The notes: generated from the letters alone by a model not told the origin. DNA of 64,000 nt from an uncultured Pelagibacteraceae bacterium (GCA_902623215.1 CACNSS010000002.1:80284-144283), one strand, 5' to 3'. Shown: positions 1 through 8,316, numbered from the stretch's first letter. Numbers and translations: made by a program.

Positions 1-216
1 TAGATAATTTGACTCCATTGCTCTCAAAAAACCAAAACCGTCTTGTAACAATTGGAGAACACCAGCTCCGGTGATCTCCTCTTTCTCTGCAACTTTTTTC
101 AAAATTGCAAATAATATTTCTTGCTTTCTTAGTGTGCTGGCATTTTCTATACCCAATTCTTCTGCTTGAGTAATTAACTGTTCTGACGATTTGAGTTTTA
201 GTTCTTGTATGTTCAT
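1..216 (-). CDS. rho: Transcription termination factor Rho, N-terminal part (cut by window edge)
   Basis: Translating the minus strand from an ATG at 216 gives 72 residues that read like the N-terminus of Rho: an opening MNIQELK, then [18 protein letters not shown] and LQDGFGFLR. These match the Rho N-terminal helical domain and the start of the RNA-binding cold-shock-like domain. Rho is the hexameric RNA helicase that ends transcription. The RNA-binding and ATPase parts lie outside the window. It is the last visible gene of the leftward hemE-hemH-hemJ-rho run, 62 bases after hemJ. A rho gene close to hemE/hemH is common near alphaproteobacterial origins. Confidence 0.95.
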   Translation of the reverse strand, partial: MNIQELKLKSSEQLITQAEELGIENASTLRKQEILFAILKKVAEKEEITGAGVLQLLQDGFGFLRAMESNYL

Positions 217-278
217 GAATTAATTATTAAGGACTTAATAACGCATCAAATATATATGCTAATCAAAATTATTCAACC

Positions 279-713
279 CTAGATAGGTTTAAAAATAACA
301 ATAAAAATGATCAAAATAAGCAATAATGTGGGAATTTCGTTAATGTATCGATAATATTTAGCAGAATGTTTATTAATATCTACTTTGAATTGCCCCAAAA
401 TACTTCCAAGATAAAAATGATACAAGGTTAATGAAGTCACAAAAATAAGTTTTAAAATCATCCACTTTTGACCTAGCTGCTGAAAACCTATTTCATGTAT
501 AAGTATTAATCCAAATATCCAAGAAAGAGACATTGCTGGGGTCATGATGTAAAAAAAAAGTTTTTTTTCCATCACTTTGAATACTTCTGTCACTTGAGGA
601 TTGTTATTATTTTCCGAATGATAAACAAAAATTCGTGGGAGATACAAAAGTCCTGCCATCCAAGAAATAACTGCTATTAAGTGTAAAGATTTGAAAAGCA
701 AATAGGTATTCAT
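279..713 (-). CDS. hemJ: Protoporphyrinogen IX oxidase, HemJ family
   Basis: This 144-residue, four-helix membrane protein belongs to the HemJ (UPF0093) family, which oxidises protoporphyrinogen IX to protoporphyrin IX in the inner membrane. The conserved family signals are present: H11 in the first helix (KSLHLIAVISWMAGL), the LPR at 25-27 following it, and a W-x-x-x-K (W84-K88) at the start of helix 3. Length matches the family. It lies 3 bases downstream of ferrochelatase, which uses its product, so the two steps are coupled genetically. No HemF/HemN/HemG is visible in the window. Confidence 0.88.
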   Translation of the reverse strand: MNTYLLFKSLHLIAVISWMAGLLYLPRIFVYHSENNNNPQVTEVFKVMEKKLFFYIMTPAMSLSWIFGLILIHEIGFQQLGQKWMILKLIFVTSLTLYHFYLGSILGQFKVDINKHSAKYYRYINEIPTLLLILIIFIVIFKPI

Positions 714-716
714 AAA

Positions 717-1715
717 TTAAAGACTTTTTTGAACTAATGATTTTAGTAAAGCAATATGATCATCATTATCATTTAAACATGGCACCATATCAAAATTTTC
801 TCCACCAGACTCTAAGAAAGTTTCTTTACCTTGGATAAGAATTTCCTCCAAAGTTTCAACACAGTCTGAGGAAAAGCCAGGGCAAATTGCAAGAACATTT
901 TTTTTACCCTCGTTAGGCAATTTTTCTAATATTTTATCTGTGTAAGGTTCAAGCCATTTCTGAGGACCAAATCTTGATTGAAAAGTTGTTTTAAGTTCTA
1001 TGGAATTAAACTTTTCTGAAATTAGTCTGGTAGTTTTTTGACAATAACAATGATACGGATCTCCTTTATCAAAATATTTCTGTGGTATACCGTGGTAAGA
1101 CGCCAAAATTAGATCTGGTTTCCAATTTATTTCTTTTATCTTTTTATTAAGTGAATTTACTAAAGCATCTATATATTGAGGATGAGACTCATAATGTGGA
1201 ATTATTTTTATAGACGGTTGCCATCTCATTTTCATGAGTGTTCTATAAACTTCATCACAAACTGTTGCGGTAGTTGCCGCAGCATATTGAGGATACAGTG
1301 GTAGTATAACCAAATTTTCACAACCCTTATCATGTAAATCTTTTATCTTACTTTTAATACTAGGATTTCCGTACCGCATAGCGAAATCTACAATTACATT
1401 TTTTTCAGATATTAAATTTGATAATTTATTAGCTTGTTGTCGAGTATAATAAAGTAATGGAGAAATGTTTTCTTTTTTCATCCAAATTTCTTTATATGCT
1501 TTAGCAGTTTTCGAGGGTCTCAAGTTTAATATAAAAACGTTTAATATAATTTGCCATAATATAGGATTAACCTCTATTACTCTTCTATCTGATAGAAATT
1601 CCTTTAAATATCTTCTAATATCTAACCAACCGGTTGAATCTGGCGTTCCTAAATTGATTATCAACACTCCAGTTTTACCAAAGTTAATTTGTGGATGGTT
1701 TTTGCTGATTTTCAT
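717..1715 (-). CDS. hemH: Ferrochelatase
   Basis: Ferrochelatase inserts ferrous iron into protoporphyrin IX, the last step of heme b synthesis. The 332-residue protein carries the metal-binding histidine in ASYHGIP (H208), the QSRFGPQKWLEP block at 246-257, and the PGF-SDC-ETLEE signature near 279-291 with the second active-site acid. Length is normal for proteobacteria. The start abuts the hemE stop (1715/1716) and the stop is 3 bases before hemJ, so hemE-hemH-hemJ form a tight unit for the last steps of the pathway. Confidence 0.96.
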   Translation of the reverse strand: MKISKNHPQINFGKTGVLIINLGTPDSTGWLDIRRYLKEFLSDRRVIEVNPILWQIILNVFILNLRPSKTAKAYKEIWMKKENISPLLYYTRQQANKLSNLISEKNVIVDFAMRYGNPSIKSKIKDLHDKGCENLVILPLYPQYAAATTATVCDEVYRTLMKMRWQPSIKIIPHYESHPQYIDALVNSLNKKIKEINWKPDLILASYHGIPQKYFDKGDPYHCYCQKTTRLISEKFNSIELKTTFQSRFGPQKWLEPYTDKILEKLPNEGKKNVLAICPGFSSDCVETLEEILIQGKETFLESGGENFDMVPCLNDNDDHIALLKSLVQKSL

Positions 1716-2717
1716 TTAATAGTCTTTCACCATTTTGACAAGATAGTCCATCATTTTTGGATCGGTTTCAGGTAAAACTCCATGCCCCAAGTTAAATATA
1801 TAAGGATGGTCTTTAAAAATTTCTAAATATTTTTTTGCTCCTTTTCTTAAATTATCTTTATCTGTTAATAAAATTTTTGGATCCATTCCTCCTTGAATAG
1901 GAATTTTTATATCTTTTAAAATTTCCTTAGGATCAGCTTCATAATCAATACAAATAGCATCAGGCTTAACGGTTTCACAATAATCTTTATATTTTTTTAT
2001 ACCTTTGGGAAAACATATTGTTGGAACATTTAAAGATTTTGTATATTCGACTAACCTTATTGTTGGTTCATATATATAATTAGGCAAATCTTTTTCATCT
2101 AACAGGCCGGCCCAACTGTCAAAAATTTGAATAATTTGTGCACCACTTTCAATTTGATTTCTAATGTGTAATTTTAAGAATTTTTCAATAACTTTTAAAA
2201 CTTTGTCTATAAAATTTTTGTCTTTAAAAAAATCACTCTTTAATCCTGACTTTGGAGATTTTTGATTTATCATATAAACTAAAAGTGTCCAAGGGGCACC
2301 AACAAAACCTATTGTATTTTTGTTTCTTGTAAGATCATTGTTTTTAATCAAGTTAACCAATTTATATACTGGTTGTAATTTATCAATAAAATCGCTTTCA
2401 TTTATATTTAAGATATTTTTTAAATTTAAATCTCCTAATATAGGTCCAATTCCTTTTTTAAATTCAACTTTTTGGTTTAAACCATATGGAAGCATTAAAA
2501 TATCTGAAAAAATTATGGCAGCGTCTAAATCGAATCTTTTAAGAGGCTGTAGAGTTATTTCAGATGATAATTTTTCATTCAAACATAGTTCTATGAAGTT
2601 GGGGTTTTTGGCTCTAATTTCTCTGAATTCAGGTAGATATCTACCAGCTTGCCTCATTATCCATATTGGTTTTATAGATGTATCATAATCTCTTAAAACT
2701 TTATCAATTTGAGTCAT
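1716..2717 (-). CDS. hemE: Uroporphyrinogen decarboxylase
   Basis: HemE decarboxylates the four acetate arms of uroporphyrinogen III to give coproporphyrinogen III in the cytoplasm. The diagnostic N-terminal signature MRQAGRYLPE is at residues 21-30, and GFVGAPWTLL and the C-terminal NLGHGVLPETDP are also seen. At 333 residues the length is slightly short of the usual ~345. It is the first gene leftwards of the proposed replication origin. The hemE-origin junction is the conserved landmark in Caulobacter and Rickettsia. Confidence 0.97.
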   Translation of the reverse strand: MTQIDKVLRDYDTSIKPIWIMRQAGRYLPEFREIRAKNPNFIELCLNEKLSSEITLQPLKRFDLDAAIIFSDILMLPYGLNQKVEFKKGIGPILGDLNLKNILNINESDFIDKLQPVYKLVNLIKNNDLTRNKNTIGFVGAPWTLLVYMINQKSPKSGLKSDFFKDKNFIDKVLKVIEKFLKLHIRNQIESGAQIIQIFDSWAGLLDEKDLPNYIYEPTIRLVEYTKSLNVPTICFPKGIKKYKDYCETVKPDAICIDYEADPKEILKDIKIPIQGGMDPKILLTDKDNLRKGAKKYLEIFKDHPYIFNLGHGVLPETDPKMMDYLVKMVKDY

Positions 2718-2758
2718 ATATAAAATATATACTATAAGATTGTAGTATTATTAGGGAA

Positions 2759-2767
2759 TGTGAATAA
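2759..2767 (-). promoter_or_regulatory. DnaA box 1 (TTATTCACA on minus strand)
   Basis: This is an exact match to TTATNCACA, read on the minus strand. It sits in a 12-base word GAATGTGAATAA that recurs at 2883-2894 in the same orientation, 127 bases away. Confidence 0.75.
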
Positions 2768-2781
2768 TGGTAACTATTTTT

Positions 2782-2805
2782 TATCAACATTTTATCAACC
2801 ATTTA
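2782..2805 (+). promoter_or_regulatory. Tandem IHF-like motifs
   Basis: Two matches to WATCAANNNNTTR occur at 2782-2794 and 2793-2805, built from a near-repeat of TTTTATCAAC. IHF bends origin DNA in Caulobacter. In sequence this AT-rich, chance matches are possible, and the same bases also form weak DnaA-like boxes. Confidence 0.45.
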
Positions 2806-2885
2806 TTCTTAATTTTATCATTAATTAATATGTAGTTTATGAATTACTTAATCATTTGTATATTTATTTTCCACTTGATAAAGAA

Positions 2886-2894
2886 TGTGAATAA
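2886..2894 (-). promoter_or_regulatory. DnaA box 2 (TTATTCACA on minus strand)
   Basis: This is a second exact TTATNCACA match with the same orientation and the same 5' flank (GAA) as box 1. It lies just before the extremely AT-rich 2913-2978 block. Confidence 0.75.
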
Positions 2895-2978
2895 AACCCT
2901 TATTTTACAGGCTATTTATTATAAAAATAAATTTGTTTAATTTTATTAAAATATTACAAAGATATTAACTAAATATAC

Positions 2979-3809
2979 ATGACTAATACTTATCAAATTT
3001 TTTTGATCTCAGATTCTACAGGAGAGACTTTGGATAGAATTTTTTTATCCTTAAAAGCTCAATTTAAAAATATTGATTATAAAGTTAATTCATATTCCTT
3101 TACACGAACTGAAAATCAGATATCAAAAATTCTTAATTTAGCTGAAAAAGAGAAAAATTCTATAATTTTGTATACAATTGTAGATAACAATTTGGCCAAA
3201 ACTTTAGCTAATGCGTGTGGTAAAAAAAGAATACCTTGTTTTGGAGTCTTGGGAAGCTTAATATTGAGTTTTTCCAAATTATTTAATCAAAGAGCATCCC
3301 ATGAACCAAGTGGACAGCACATTCTAAATGATGAATATTATAATAGAATCGAAGCTATACAGTACACAATGAATCATGATGACGGAAATTTATTAGATGA
3401 TGCACAAAAATCTGATATAATTTTGTTGGGTGTTAGCAGAACAAGTAAAACACCTACATCAATATATTTGGCTAACAAAGGCTATAGAACAGCAAACATA
3501 CCGCTCGTGAACAAAAATTCTATACCAGAATTTTTAAAAAAAAATCCTGAAAACTTTTGCGTTGTTGGTTTAACAACAGAAGCAGAGAGACTGGTTGACA
3601 TTAGAAAAAATCGAATAACTTCTTTGAAAAATAATAAAAATAAAGATTATACAGATCTAGAAAAAATTAAAAAAGAAGTTGATAATGCAAAAGATACCTT
3701 CAGAAAATATAAGTGGCCTATGATAGATGTGACAAGAAAATCAGTCGAGGAAACTGCTGCTTCAGTAATAAAAATTCATAAAATTTTTTCAAACAAAAAA
3801 AATGCTTAA
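2979..3809 (+). CDS. ppsR: PEP synthase / pyruvate phosphate dikinase regulatory kinase-phosphatase (DUF299)
   Basis: This family controls PEP synthase or pyruvate,phosphate dikinase by ADP-dependent phosphorylation and Pi-dependent dephosphorylation of a threonine. The 276-residue protein starts with the family hallmark FLISDSTGETL (8-18) and has the P-loop-like GVSRTSKTPTS at 151-161. It is the homologue of the gene called RP001 in Rickettsia, which flanks the origin opposite hemE. Its stop overlaps the maf start by 8 bases. The target enzyme is not in the window. Confidence 0.92.
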   Translation: MTNTYQIFLISDSTGETLDRIFLSLKAQFKNIDYKVNSYSFTRTENQISKILNLAEKEKNSIILYTIVDNNLAKTLANACGKKRIPCFGVLGSLILSFSKLFNQRASHEPSGQHILNDEYYNRIEAIQYTMNHDDGNLLDDAQKSDIILLGVSRTSKTPTSIYLANKGYRTANIPLVNKNSIPEFLKKNPENFCVVGLTTEAERLVDIRKNRITSLKNNKNKDYTDLEKIKKEVDNAKDTFRKYKWPMIDVTRKSVEETAASVIKIHKIFSNKKNA

Positions 3810-4389
3810 AAAAATTATTTTGGCTTCAAAAAGTAAGGTTAGAAAAGAAATTTTAGACAAAAACAATATAAAAAGCATTGTTGAACCATCTAACGTTGAT
3901 GAAGATGTTGTTAAATCGAGTTTGTTAAATGAAAAAGCAACTCCAGAAACTATTTCAAAAAACTTGGCAGAGTTAAAAGCAAACAAAGTAAGCATGAAGT
4001 ATCCAGATCAAATAGTTATAGGGGCTGACAGTGTTATTGATCTAGAGGGGAAATTGATATCAAAACCCGAAAATAGAGATGAAGCTTTAACAATTTTAAA
4101 AATGCTAAATGGTAAAATCCATTATCTAATAAGCTCTGTTTGTATATCTAAAAACGGGATGATGATTTGGAATTATACAGATAAAGCCCAACTGACAATG
4201 AAGAATTTCACTGAAAACCAGTTACTTAACTATTTATCTAAAATAAGTGATGATGCGCTTTATTCATATAACGTTTATCAGATTGAAGGTGAGGGAAAAA
4301 TGCTGTTTTCCAAAATAGAAGGTAATGAAAATACTATTATGGGCCTTCCAATAGACAAAATTAGAGATTATTTAAAAAGTTATGAATAA
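3802..4389 (+). CDS. maf: Maf-family nucleoside triphosphate pyrophosphatase
   Basis: Maf proteins hydrolyse non-canonical or modified nucleoside triphosphates to monophosphates. The 195-residue product begins with the family signature LASKSKVRKEIL (7-18, usually ASxSxRR) and has the catalytic-acid segment GADSVI (74-79) and SKPENRDEA (87-95). It overlaps ppsR by 8 bases and aroE by 8 bases, within the ppsR-maf-aroE-coaE-dnaQ run that is conserved beside alphaproteobacterial origins. The lack of a second arginine after the first is a mild deviation from the family signature. Confidence 0.9.
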   Translation: MLKKIILASKSKVRKEILDKNNIKSIVEPSNVDEDVVKSSLLNEKATPETISKNLAELKANKVSMKYPDQIVIGADSVIDLEGKLISKPENRDEALTILKMLNGKIHYLISSVCISKNGMMIWNYTDKAQLTMKNFTENQLLNYLSKISDDALYSYNVYQIEGEGKMLFSKIEGNENTIMGLPIDKIRDYLKSYE

Positions 4390-5176
4390 ATATTTAGTCA
4401 TTGGTAATCCGATAGATCACTCTTTATCTCCTGCACTTCATAACCATTGGCTAAAAGAAAATAATATCAATGCCACATATGATAAAATTAAACTTGAGGA
4501 TCATGAAATTAAAAATTTTATCCAAAATATTAAAGAACAAAAAGTAGCTGGTTGTAACGTAACTGTACCTTTTAAAAAAACAGTTATTCCTTTTTTGGAT
4601 AAATTAAGCCCAGAGGCAGACCAAACTCAATCAGTAAATACAATTACATTTGATAATGGTGTTTTAGTTGGACATAATACAGACATAGCTGGTTTTGATG
4701 CTGCAATAAAAAAATTAAATTTTAGTTTAAAGAGAAAGAGAGTTTTAATTTTAGGTGCTGGCGGTGTAGTTTCTTCAATAATTCTTGCTTTAAAAAATAT
4801 GCAGGTTCAAGAGATAACAATAAGCAATAGGACAAGAGAGAAGGCAGAGAGTTTGAGAGTTTTATTTAATAATCTTAAAGTTTTAGAATGGGGAAAATTA
4901 ATCGATTTTGATATGGTAATCAATGCTACAAGCCTTGGTTTAAATAACGAAAAAATTAATTTAGATTTTACAAGTTTAGGAAAAAATAAATTATTTTATG
5001 ACGTAATTTATAATCCTCACGAAACCCACTTTTTGAAATTGGGTAAACAATCGGGAAACATGACAGAAAATGGAAAAACCATGTTTGTTTATCAGGCCCT
5101 AGAGGCATTTAAATTATGGCACAAAATAGAACCAAAAATTAATCAAGAGACATTAAAGATTTTGGATAATGATTAA
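4382..5176 (+). CDS. aroE: Shikimate dehydrogenase
   Basis: AroE reduces 3-dehydroshikimate to shikimate with NADPH in aromatic amino acid synthesis. The 264-residue protein shows the substrate-binding SLSPALHN (14-21), the catalytic lysine in NVTVPFK (K65), NTI (86-88), NTD with the catalytic aspartate (99-101), and the nucleotide-binding GAGGVV (125-130). Length is close to the usual 270. It overlaps maf by 8 and coaE by 8 bases, which points to co-transcription and translational coupling. Confidence 0.96.
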   Translation: MNKYLVIGNPIDHSLSPALHNHWLKENNINATYDKIKLEDHEIKNFIQNIKEQKVAGCNVTVPFKKTVIPFLDKLSPEADQTQSVNTITFDNGVLVGHNTDIAGFDAAIKKLNFSLKRKRVLILGAGGVVSSIILALKNMQVQEITISNRTREKAESLRVLFNNLKVLEWGKLIDFDMVINATSLGLNNEKINLDFTSLGKNKLFYDVIYNPHETHFLKLGKQSGNMTENGKTMFVYQALEAFKLWHKIEPKINQETLKILDND

Positions 5177-5738
5177 AATTGGAATTTTAGGTGACATAGG
5201 ATCTGGAAAAAGTATTGTTGCAAAGTCATTCGGTTATCCAGTATTTAATGCGGATAATGAGGTGGTTAAAATATATAAAAAAAACAAAATTTGTTTTATA
5301 AAATTAAAAAAACTATTACCAAAATATATTAAGACATTTCCAATAGACAAAACAGAATTAACGAGTGCAATTTTAAGTAATAAAAATAATATTAAAAAAA
5401 TCACTAAAGTAGTTCACCCAATTGTTAGAAAAAAATTAAATTTGTTCCTTTTAAAAAATAAAAAAAGAAAGCTAGTTATTTTAGATATTCCTTTATTATT
5501 AGAGAATAAAATAAAAATTAAAGATACAATTTTAGTTTTTGTTGAAGCAAAGAAATCAGATATTTTGAAAAGGCTAAGCAAGAGAAAGAGTTTCAACAAT
5601 AGAATATTAAAAAGATTGAAAGAAATTCAACTACCGCTTGATTATAAAAAAAGGAAGTCTAGATATGTAATAAAGAATTATCATACAAAAAAGTTTGTTA
5701 GAAAAAGTGTAAAAAATCTTTTAAAAAAGATCTTATAA
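5169..5738 (+). CDS. coaE: Dephospho-CoA kinase
   Basis: CoaE phosphorylates the ribose 3'-OH of dephospho-CoA, the last step of coenzyme A synthesis. The P-loop GDIGSGKS is at residues 8-15 and the second conserved block is VILDIPLLLENK near 98-109. The protein (189 residues) is divergent and extremely lysine/isoleucine-rich, especially after residue 70, which fits the AT bias here. The identity rests on the P-loop, the LLLE motif and the maf-aroE-coaE-dnaQ context. Its stop overlaps the dnaQ start by one base. Confidence 0.9.
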   Translation: MIKIGILGDIGSGKSIVAKSFGYPVFNADNEVVKIYKKNKICFIKLKKLLPKYIKTFPIDKTELTSAILSNKNNIKKITKVVHPIVRKKLNLFLLKNKKRKLVILDIPLLLENKIKIKDTILVFVEAKKSDILKRLSKRKSFNNRILKRLKEIQLPLDYKKRKSRYVIKNYHTKKFVRKSVKNLLKKIL

Positions 5739-6400
5739 TGAAAGAAATTGTTTTAGACACCGAGACCACTGGTATTTCTGTAAAAGAGGGCCATAGAATT
5801 GTTGAGATTGGTTGTATCGAACTTGATAATTTAGTTCCCACAAAAAATAAATTTCATTGTTATTTAAATCCAGATAGAAAAGTTTCTCAAAAAGCCTTTG
5901 AGGTCCATGGTTACAGTGATGATTTTTTATCAAAGCAAAAGAAATTTTTAGAAATCGCAGATGAATTTTTAGAATTTATTAAAAATAAAAAGATCATTAT
6001 ACATAATGCAGAATTCGATTTATCTCATTTAAATAATGAATTAAAAATCATAGGTAAAAAAGAAATTAATAATGAGATAATAGACACATTAATTTTAGCA
6101 CGAGATAAATTTCCAGGATCGCCCTCAAATTTAGATGCATTATGCAAAAGATATAGAATTGATAATTCAAGAAGAGTGAAACATACAGCTTTAGTTGATT
6201 GCGATTTATTAGCTAAAGTTTATATTAATTTGATAGATCAGAAAGAACCTACATTAAATTTTAGTATCGAAGAAAAAGCTTCTAAACAATCTGTTAATGA
6301 AAAAATAAATTATTTTAAAAAAGTAATTTTACCAACGAAAGAGGAATTACAAAAACATAATGATTTTTTAAAATCACATCTTAAAAAAAATTTTTTTTAA
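5738..6400 (+). CDS. dnaQ: DNA polymerase III epsilon subunit (proofreading exonuclease)
   Basis: DnaQ is the 3'-5' exonuclease that corrects errors made by the replicative polymerase. All three exonuclease motifs are visible: Exo I with D7 and E9 in LDTETTG, Exo II in HNAEFDL (D94), and Exo III with H149 and D154 in HTALVD. The last ~40 residues should carry the polymerase-binding tail. It ends the rightward origin-proximal run. Its stop overlaps the convergent secB stop in the four bases TTAA (6397-6400). Confidence 0.95.
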   Translation: MKEIVLDTETTGISVKEGHRIVEIGCIELDNLVPTKNKFHCYLNPDRKVSQKAFEVHGYSDDFLSKQKKFLEIADEFLEFIKNKKIIIHNAEFDLSHLNNELKIIGKKEINNEIIDTLILARDKFPGSPSNLDALCKRYRIDNSRRVKHTALVDCDLLAKVYINLIDQKEPTLNFSIEEKASKQSVNEKINYFKKVILPTKEELQKHNDFLKSHLKKNFF

Positions 6401-6819
6401 TTAATATTTTGTTTGTATAAATCCTCAAAATCTATTTCTTTTTCAATTTTGATTGCAGGGTATCCAGAGTTATGAAGTAAATTTATTAATGTTTTCTCTA
6501 CATCAGGGAAAATTTCTTTTTGAACATCTACAAGGACTATTTTTTCTAAAATCTTTTTATCTTTAAGATTTTCATCGATCTGCACAATAGATGAATAAAT
6601 AAATTCAAAAATTGATTTTTTGGTGCCTTCGTTTTTATCATAAAATCTTATGGCAGTATTCACCTCTATTAATCTACTTTTGATTGCTTTTGAATTTATA
6701 TCAATACCCAACTGATATTGAGAAATATGATCCTTCACATACATGTATGTTTCAACATCAGGTGTCTCACTAGACATATCTTTGATAAATTTTGCTAAAA
6801 TTTTATAATTTTTTGTCAT
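6397..6819 (-). CDS. secB: Protein-export chaperone SecB
   Basis: SecB is a tetrameric cytosolic chaperone that keeps precursor proteins unfolded and hands them to SecA. The 140-residue protein matches the family in length and in the strand KFIKDMSSETP (11-21), the QYQLGIDINSK segment, and the VQKEIFPDVEKTLINLL stretch that stands in for the usual LFPFAR region. It overlaps fxsA by 17 bases and follows it. The dnaQ/secB convergent pair is a known alphaproteobacterial arrangement. Confidence 0.9.
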   Translation of the reverse strand: MTKNYKILAKFIKDMSSETPDVETYMYVKDHISQYQLGIDINSKAIKSRLIEVNTAIRFYDKNEGTKKSIFEFIYSSIVQIDENLKDKKILEKIVLVDVQKEIFPDVEKTLINLLHNSGYPAIKIEKEIDFEDLYKQNIN

Positions 6820-7228
6820 CTTCTTTTTCTATATCTTCATACTCACCATCAATGAAATTTTCATCTTTTTTTGTTTTAACTTTAAACTTAGATGAAAAGT
6901 TTTTTAAAATTAGTTTTCTTGTTAGCGGAAATATTAGAAGAAAACCAATGACGTCTGTCATAAAGCCAGGAATGATTAATAATACAGCTGCAAAAGCTAT
7001 TATCGCACCTGATATAATTTCATAAGCAGGTAATTCATTTTTTACTAATTGAATAAAACCAGACTTCAAAGTGTTTAAACCCTCATATCTTGCATAAATT
7101 ATTCCAATAATTGCTGTAATAAATATTAATGAGATAGTATTAAATGCTCCAATTTGAGACCCAATTTTTATAAATAAGTAAATTTCAATAATTGGTACTA
7201 GAATTATGGCTATTAGGACTGAGTTCAT
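6803..7228 (-). CDS. fxsA: FxsA-family membrane protein
   Basis: The 141-residue protein has the FxsA (UPF0716) layout: an N-terminal helix with PIIEIYLFIKIG, a second helix with ARYEGL after it, and a hydrophobic pair with GAIIAFAAVLLIIPGFMTDVIGFLL (a GFMTD-type signature). The tail is charged and cytoplasmic. In E. coli, FxsA relieves exclusion of phage T7 by the F plasmid; the general role is unknown. It lies divergent from the Tim44-like gene and upstream of secB. Confidence 0.9.
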   Translation of the reverse strand: MNSVLIAIILVPIIEIYLFIKIGSQIGAFNTISLIFITAIIGIIYARYEGLNTLKSGFIQLVKNELPAYEIISGAIIAFAAVLLIIPGFMTDVIGFLLIFPLTRKLILKNFSSKFKVKTKKDENFIDGEYEDIEKEDDKKL

Positions 7229-7285
7229 TTGTCTTTAATTTAATTGCTAGTTGAAATTATTCAACTTAGTAATTACTATCAAAGA

Positions 7286-7882
7286 ATGAATTATAGTTTC
7301 GAATATATAGATATTATCCTACTAGCCATGATAGCGGGCTTTATCTTCTTGAGATTAAGAGGAATTCTGGGAAAAAGGTCAGGTTTTGAAGGTAAAGTTA
7401 ATCCACAATTTGAAAATATTCTAAAAAAAGCCCAGGCAGAAAATATAGTTAAGATTAAAGAAAACTTTGACGAAGAGGCTCAAAGAGAATTTTTACAAGG
7501 TGCAAAAATTGCTTATGAAACTATAATTACCGATTTTAGCGACCAAGATAATAAGATTACTAATAGTAAACCATTGTTGAGTGAAAAAATTTATTCTCAA
7601 TTTAAAACTGCTTTAGTTGACAGAAGTAAAAGGGGGCATTTTGCTGAAATTACATTTATTGGTATCAATTCAGCGAAAATAAAAGAACATAATAAAATTG
7701 GCTCTATTCTTAGAGTAACAGTAGATTTTGTTGCTGAAGTAATAACATGCATAAAAGATAAAGAGAAAAAAATAATTTCAGGTGATCCAGAGACAATTAA
7801 AAAAATTTACGATACTTGGGTATTCTCAAGAGATACAAAATCAAACAATCCCAACTGGCAACTTGTTGATACTCTAACCTAA
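7286..7882 (+). CDS. Tim44-like domain membrane protein
   Basis: This has one N-terminal membrane helix (MNYSFEYIDIILLAMIAGFI) followed by a Tim44/mba1-like domain running from about residue 60 to the end, including EITFIGINSAKI and the closing TWVFSRDTKSNNPNWQLVD, a typical family ending. Such bacterial proteins are thought to assist membrane protein assembly. I chose the ATG at 7286 over an in-frame TTG at 7244, because the ATG places the helix at the N-terminus. The product has 198 residues. The Tim44/fxsA/secB neighbourhood is conserved in alphaproteobacteria and fits a protein-export role. Confidence 0.85.
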   Translation: MNYSFEYIDIILLAMIAGFIFLRLRGILGKRSGFEGKVNPQFENILKKAQAENIVKIKENFDEEAQREFLQGAKIAYETIITDFSDQDNKITNSKPLLSEKIYSQFKTALVDRSKRGHFAEITFIGINSAKIKEHNKIGSILRVTVDFVAEVITCIKDKEKKIISGDPETIKKIYDTWVFSRDTKSNNPNWQLVDTLT

Positions 7883-8290
7883 TTGAATAGTAATATTTCA
7901 GATAAAGATAAAAAAGATTGGGAAAATTTTTTATCTAAAAATGATCCTTTACCAAATAAAGATTTAGTTAATAAAAAAAAATATACTCATGACAAAAAAT
8001 ATTATGACTTTCATGGCTTTTCTTTGGATGATGCGAACAAAACAATACACAAGCTAATTAAAGATTCTTACAAAAACGGGATAAGAAAATTGGTAATTGT
8101 GACAGGAAAAGGCATTCATTCAGATAATGAAAAAAATCCTTACTCATCTAAAGATTTTGGTATCTTAAAATATTCTTTGCCCGAATACATAAAGAATCAT
8201 TCAGAATTGATGGAATTGATTAATGAAATAAAAGATGCAGATATTGAAGATGGGGGAAGTGGTGCGTTTTATATTTTTTTGAAAAAATAA
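7883..8290 (+). CDS. Smr-domain protein
   Basis: The 135-residue protein has an Smr (small MutS-related) domain: YDFHGFSLDDA (the LxLHG-like strand) followed by KLVIVTGKGIHS (the TGxG motif) and a C-terminal GGSGAFYIFLK. Smr domains bind or nick DNA or RNA. The only start that gives full length is a TTG immediately after the Tim44-like stop (7880-7882), so it is probably translated by coupling. The N-terminal 40 residues are charged and linker-like. Confidence 0.85.
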   Translation: MNSNISDKDKKDWENFLSKNDPLPNKDLVNKKKYTHDKKYYDFHGFSLDDANKTIHKLIKDSYKNGIRKLVIVTGKGIHSDNEKNPYSSKDFGILKYSLPEYIKNHSELMELINEIKDADIEDGGSGAFYIFLKK

Positions 8291-8313
8291 CTTAAAATAA
8301 TGACTATTTTAGG
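8291..8313. terminator. Weak hairpin between convergent Smr and hslU genes
   Basis: Arms 8291-8299 and 8305-8313 can form nine pairs including one G-T, around a five-base loop. No long T-run follows on either strand, so this is a weak candidate for ending both convergent transcripts. Confidence 0.35.
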
Positions 8314-8316
8314 TAA

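Larger units (their letters stand above)
2718..2978. other. oriC: Proposed chromosomal replication origin (oriC)
   Basis: This 261-bp gap separates divergent hemE and ppsR, the same junction that holds the Caulobacter origin. It contains two perfect matches to the DnaA box TTATNCACA (as TGTGAATAA at 2759-2767 and 2886-2894), a one-mismatch box TTATCAACA at 2781-2789, and two IHF-consensus matches at 2782-2805. A 66-base block at 2913-2978 has only five G or C and could be the unwinding element. Genes on both sides run away from it. The gap must also hold the hemE and ppsR promoters. I could not compute GC skew. Confidence 0.8.

Noticed and set aside
1465..1719. Open frame opposite hemH
   Set aside because: It is antisense to a strongly conserved gene with no family features; the same applies to the other short frames opposite real genes.
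2809..2828. Possible CtrA site (TTAA-N7-TTAA) in the origin region
   Set aside because: TTAA at 2809-2812 and at 2821-2824 are separated by eight bases, not seven, and in such AT-rich DNA near-matches are expected by chance. A second pair near 2937-2949 has a spacing of five.
7244..7285. TTG start for the Tim44-like protein
   Set aside because: It adds 14 residues before the membrane helix and the ATG at 7286 fits the family's N-terminus.
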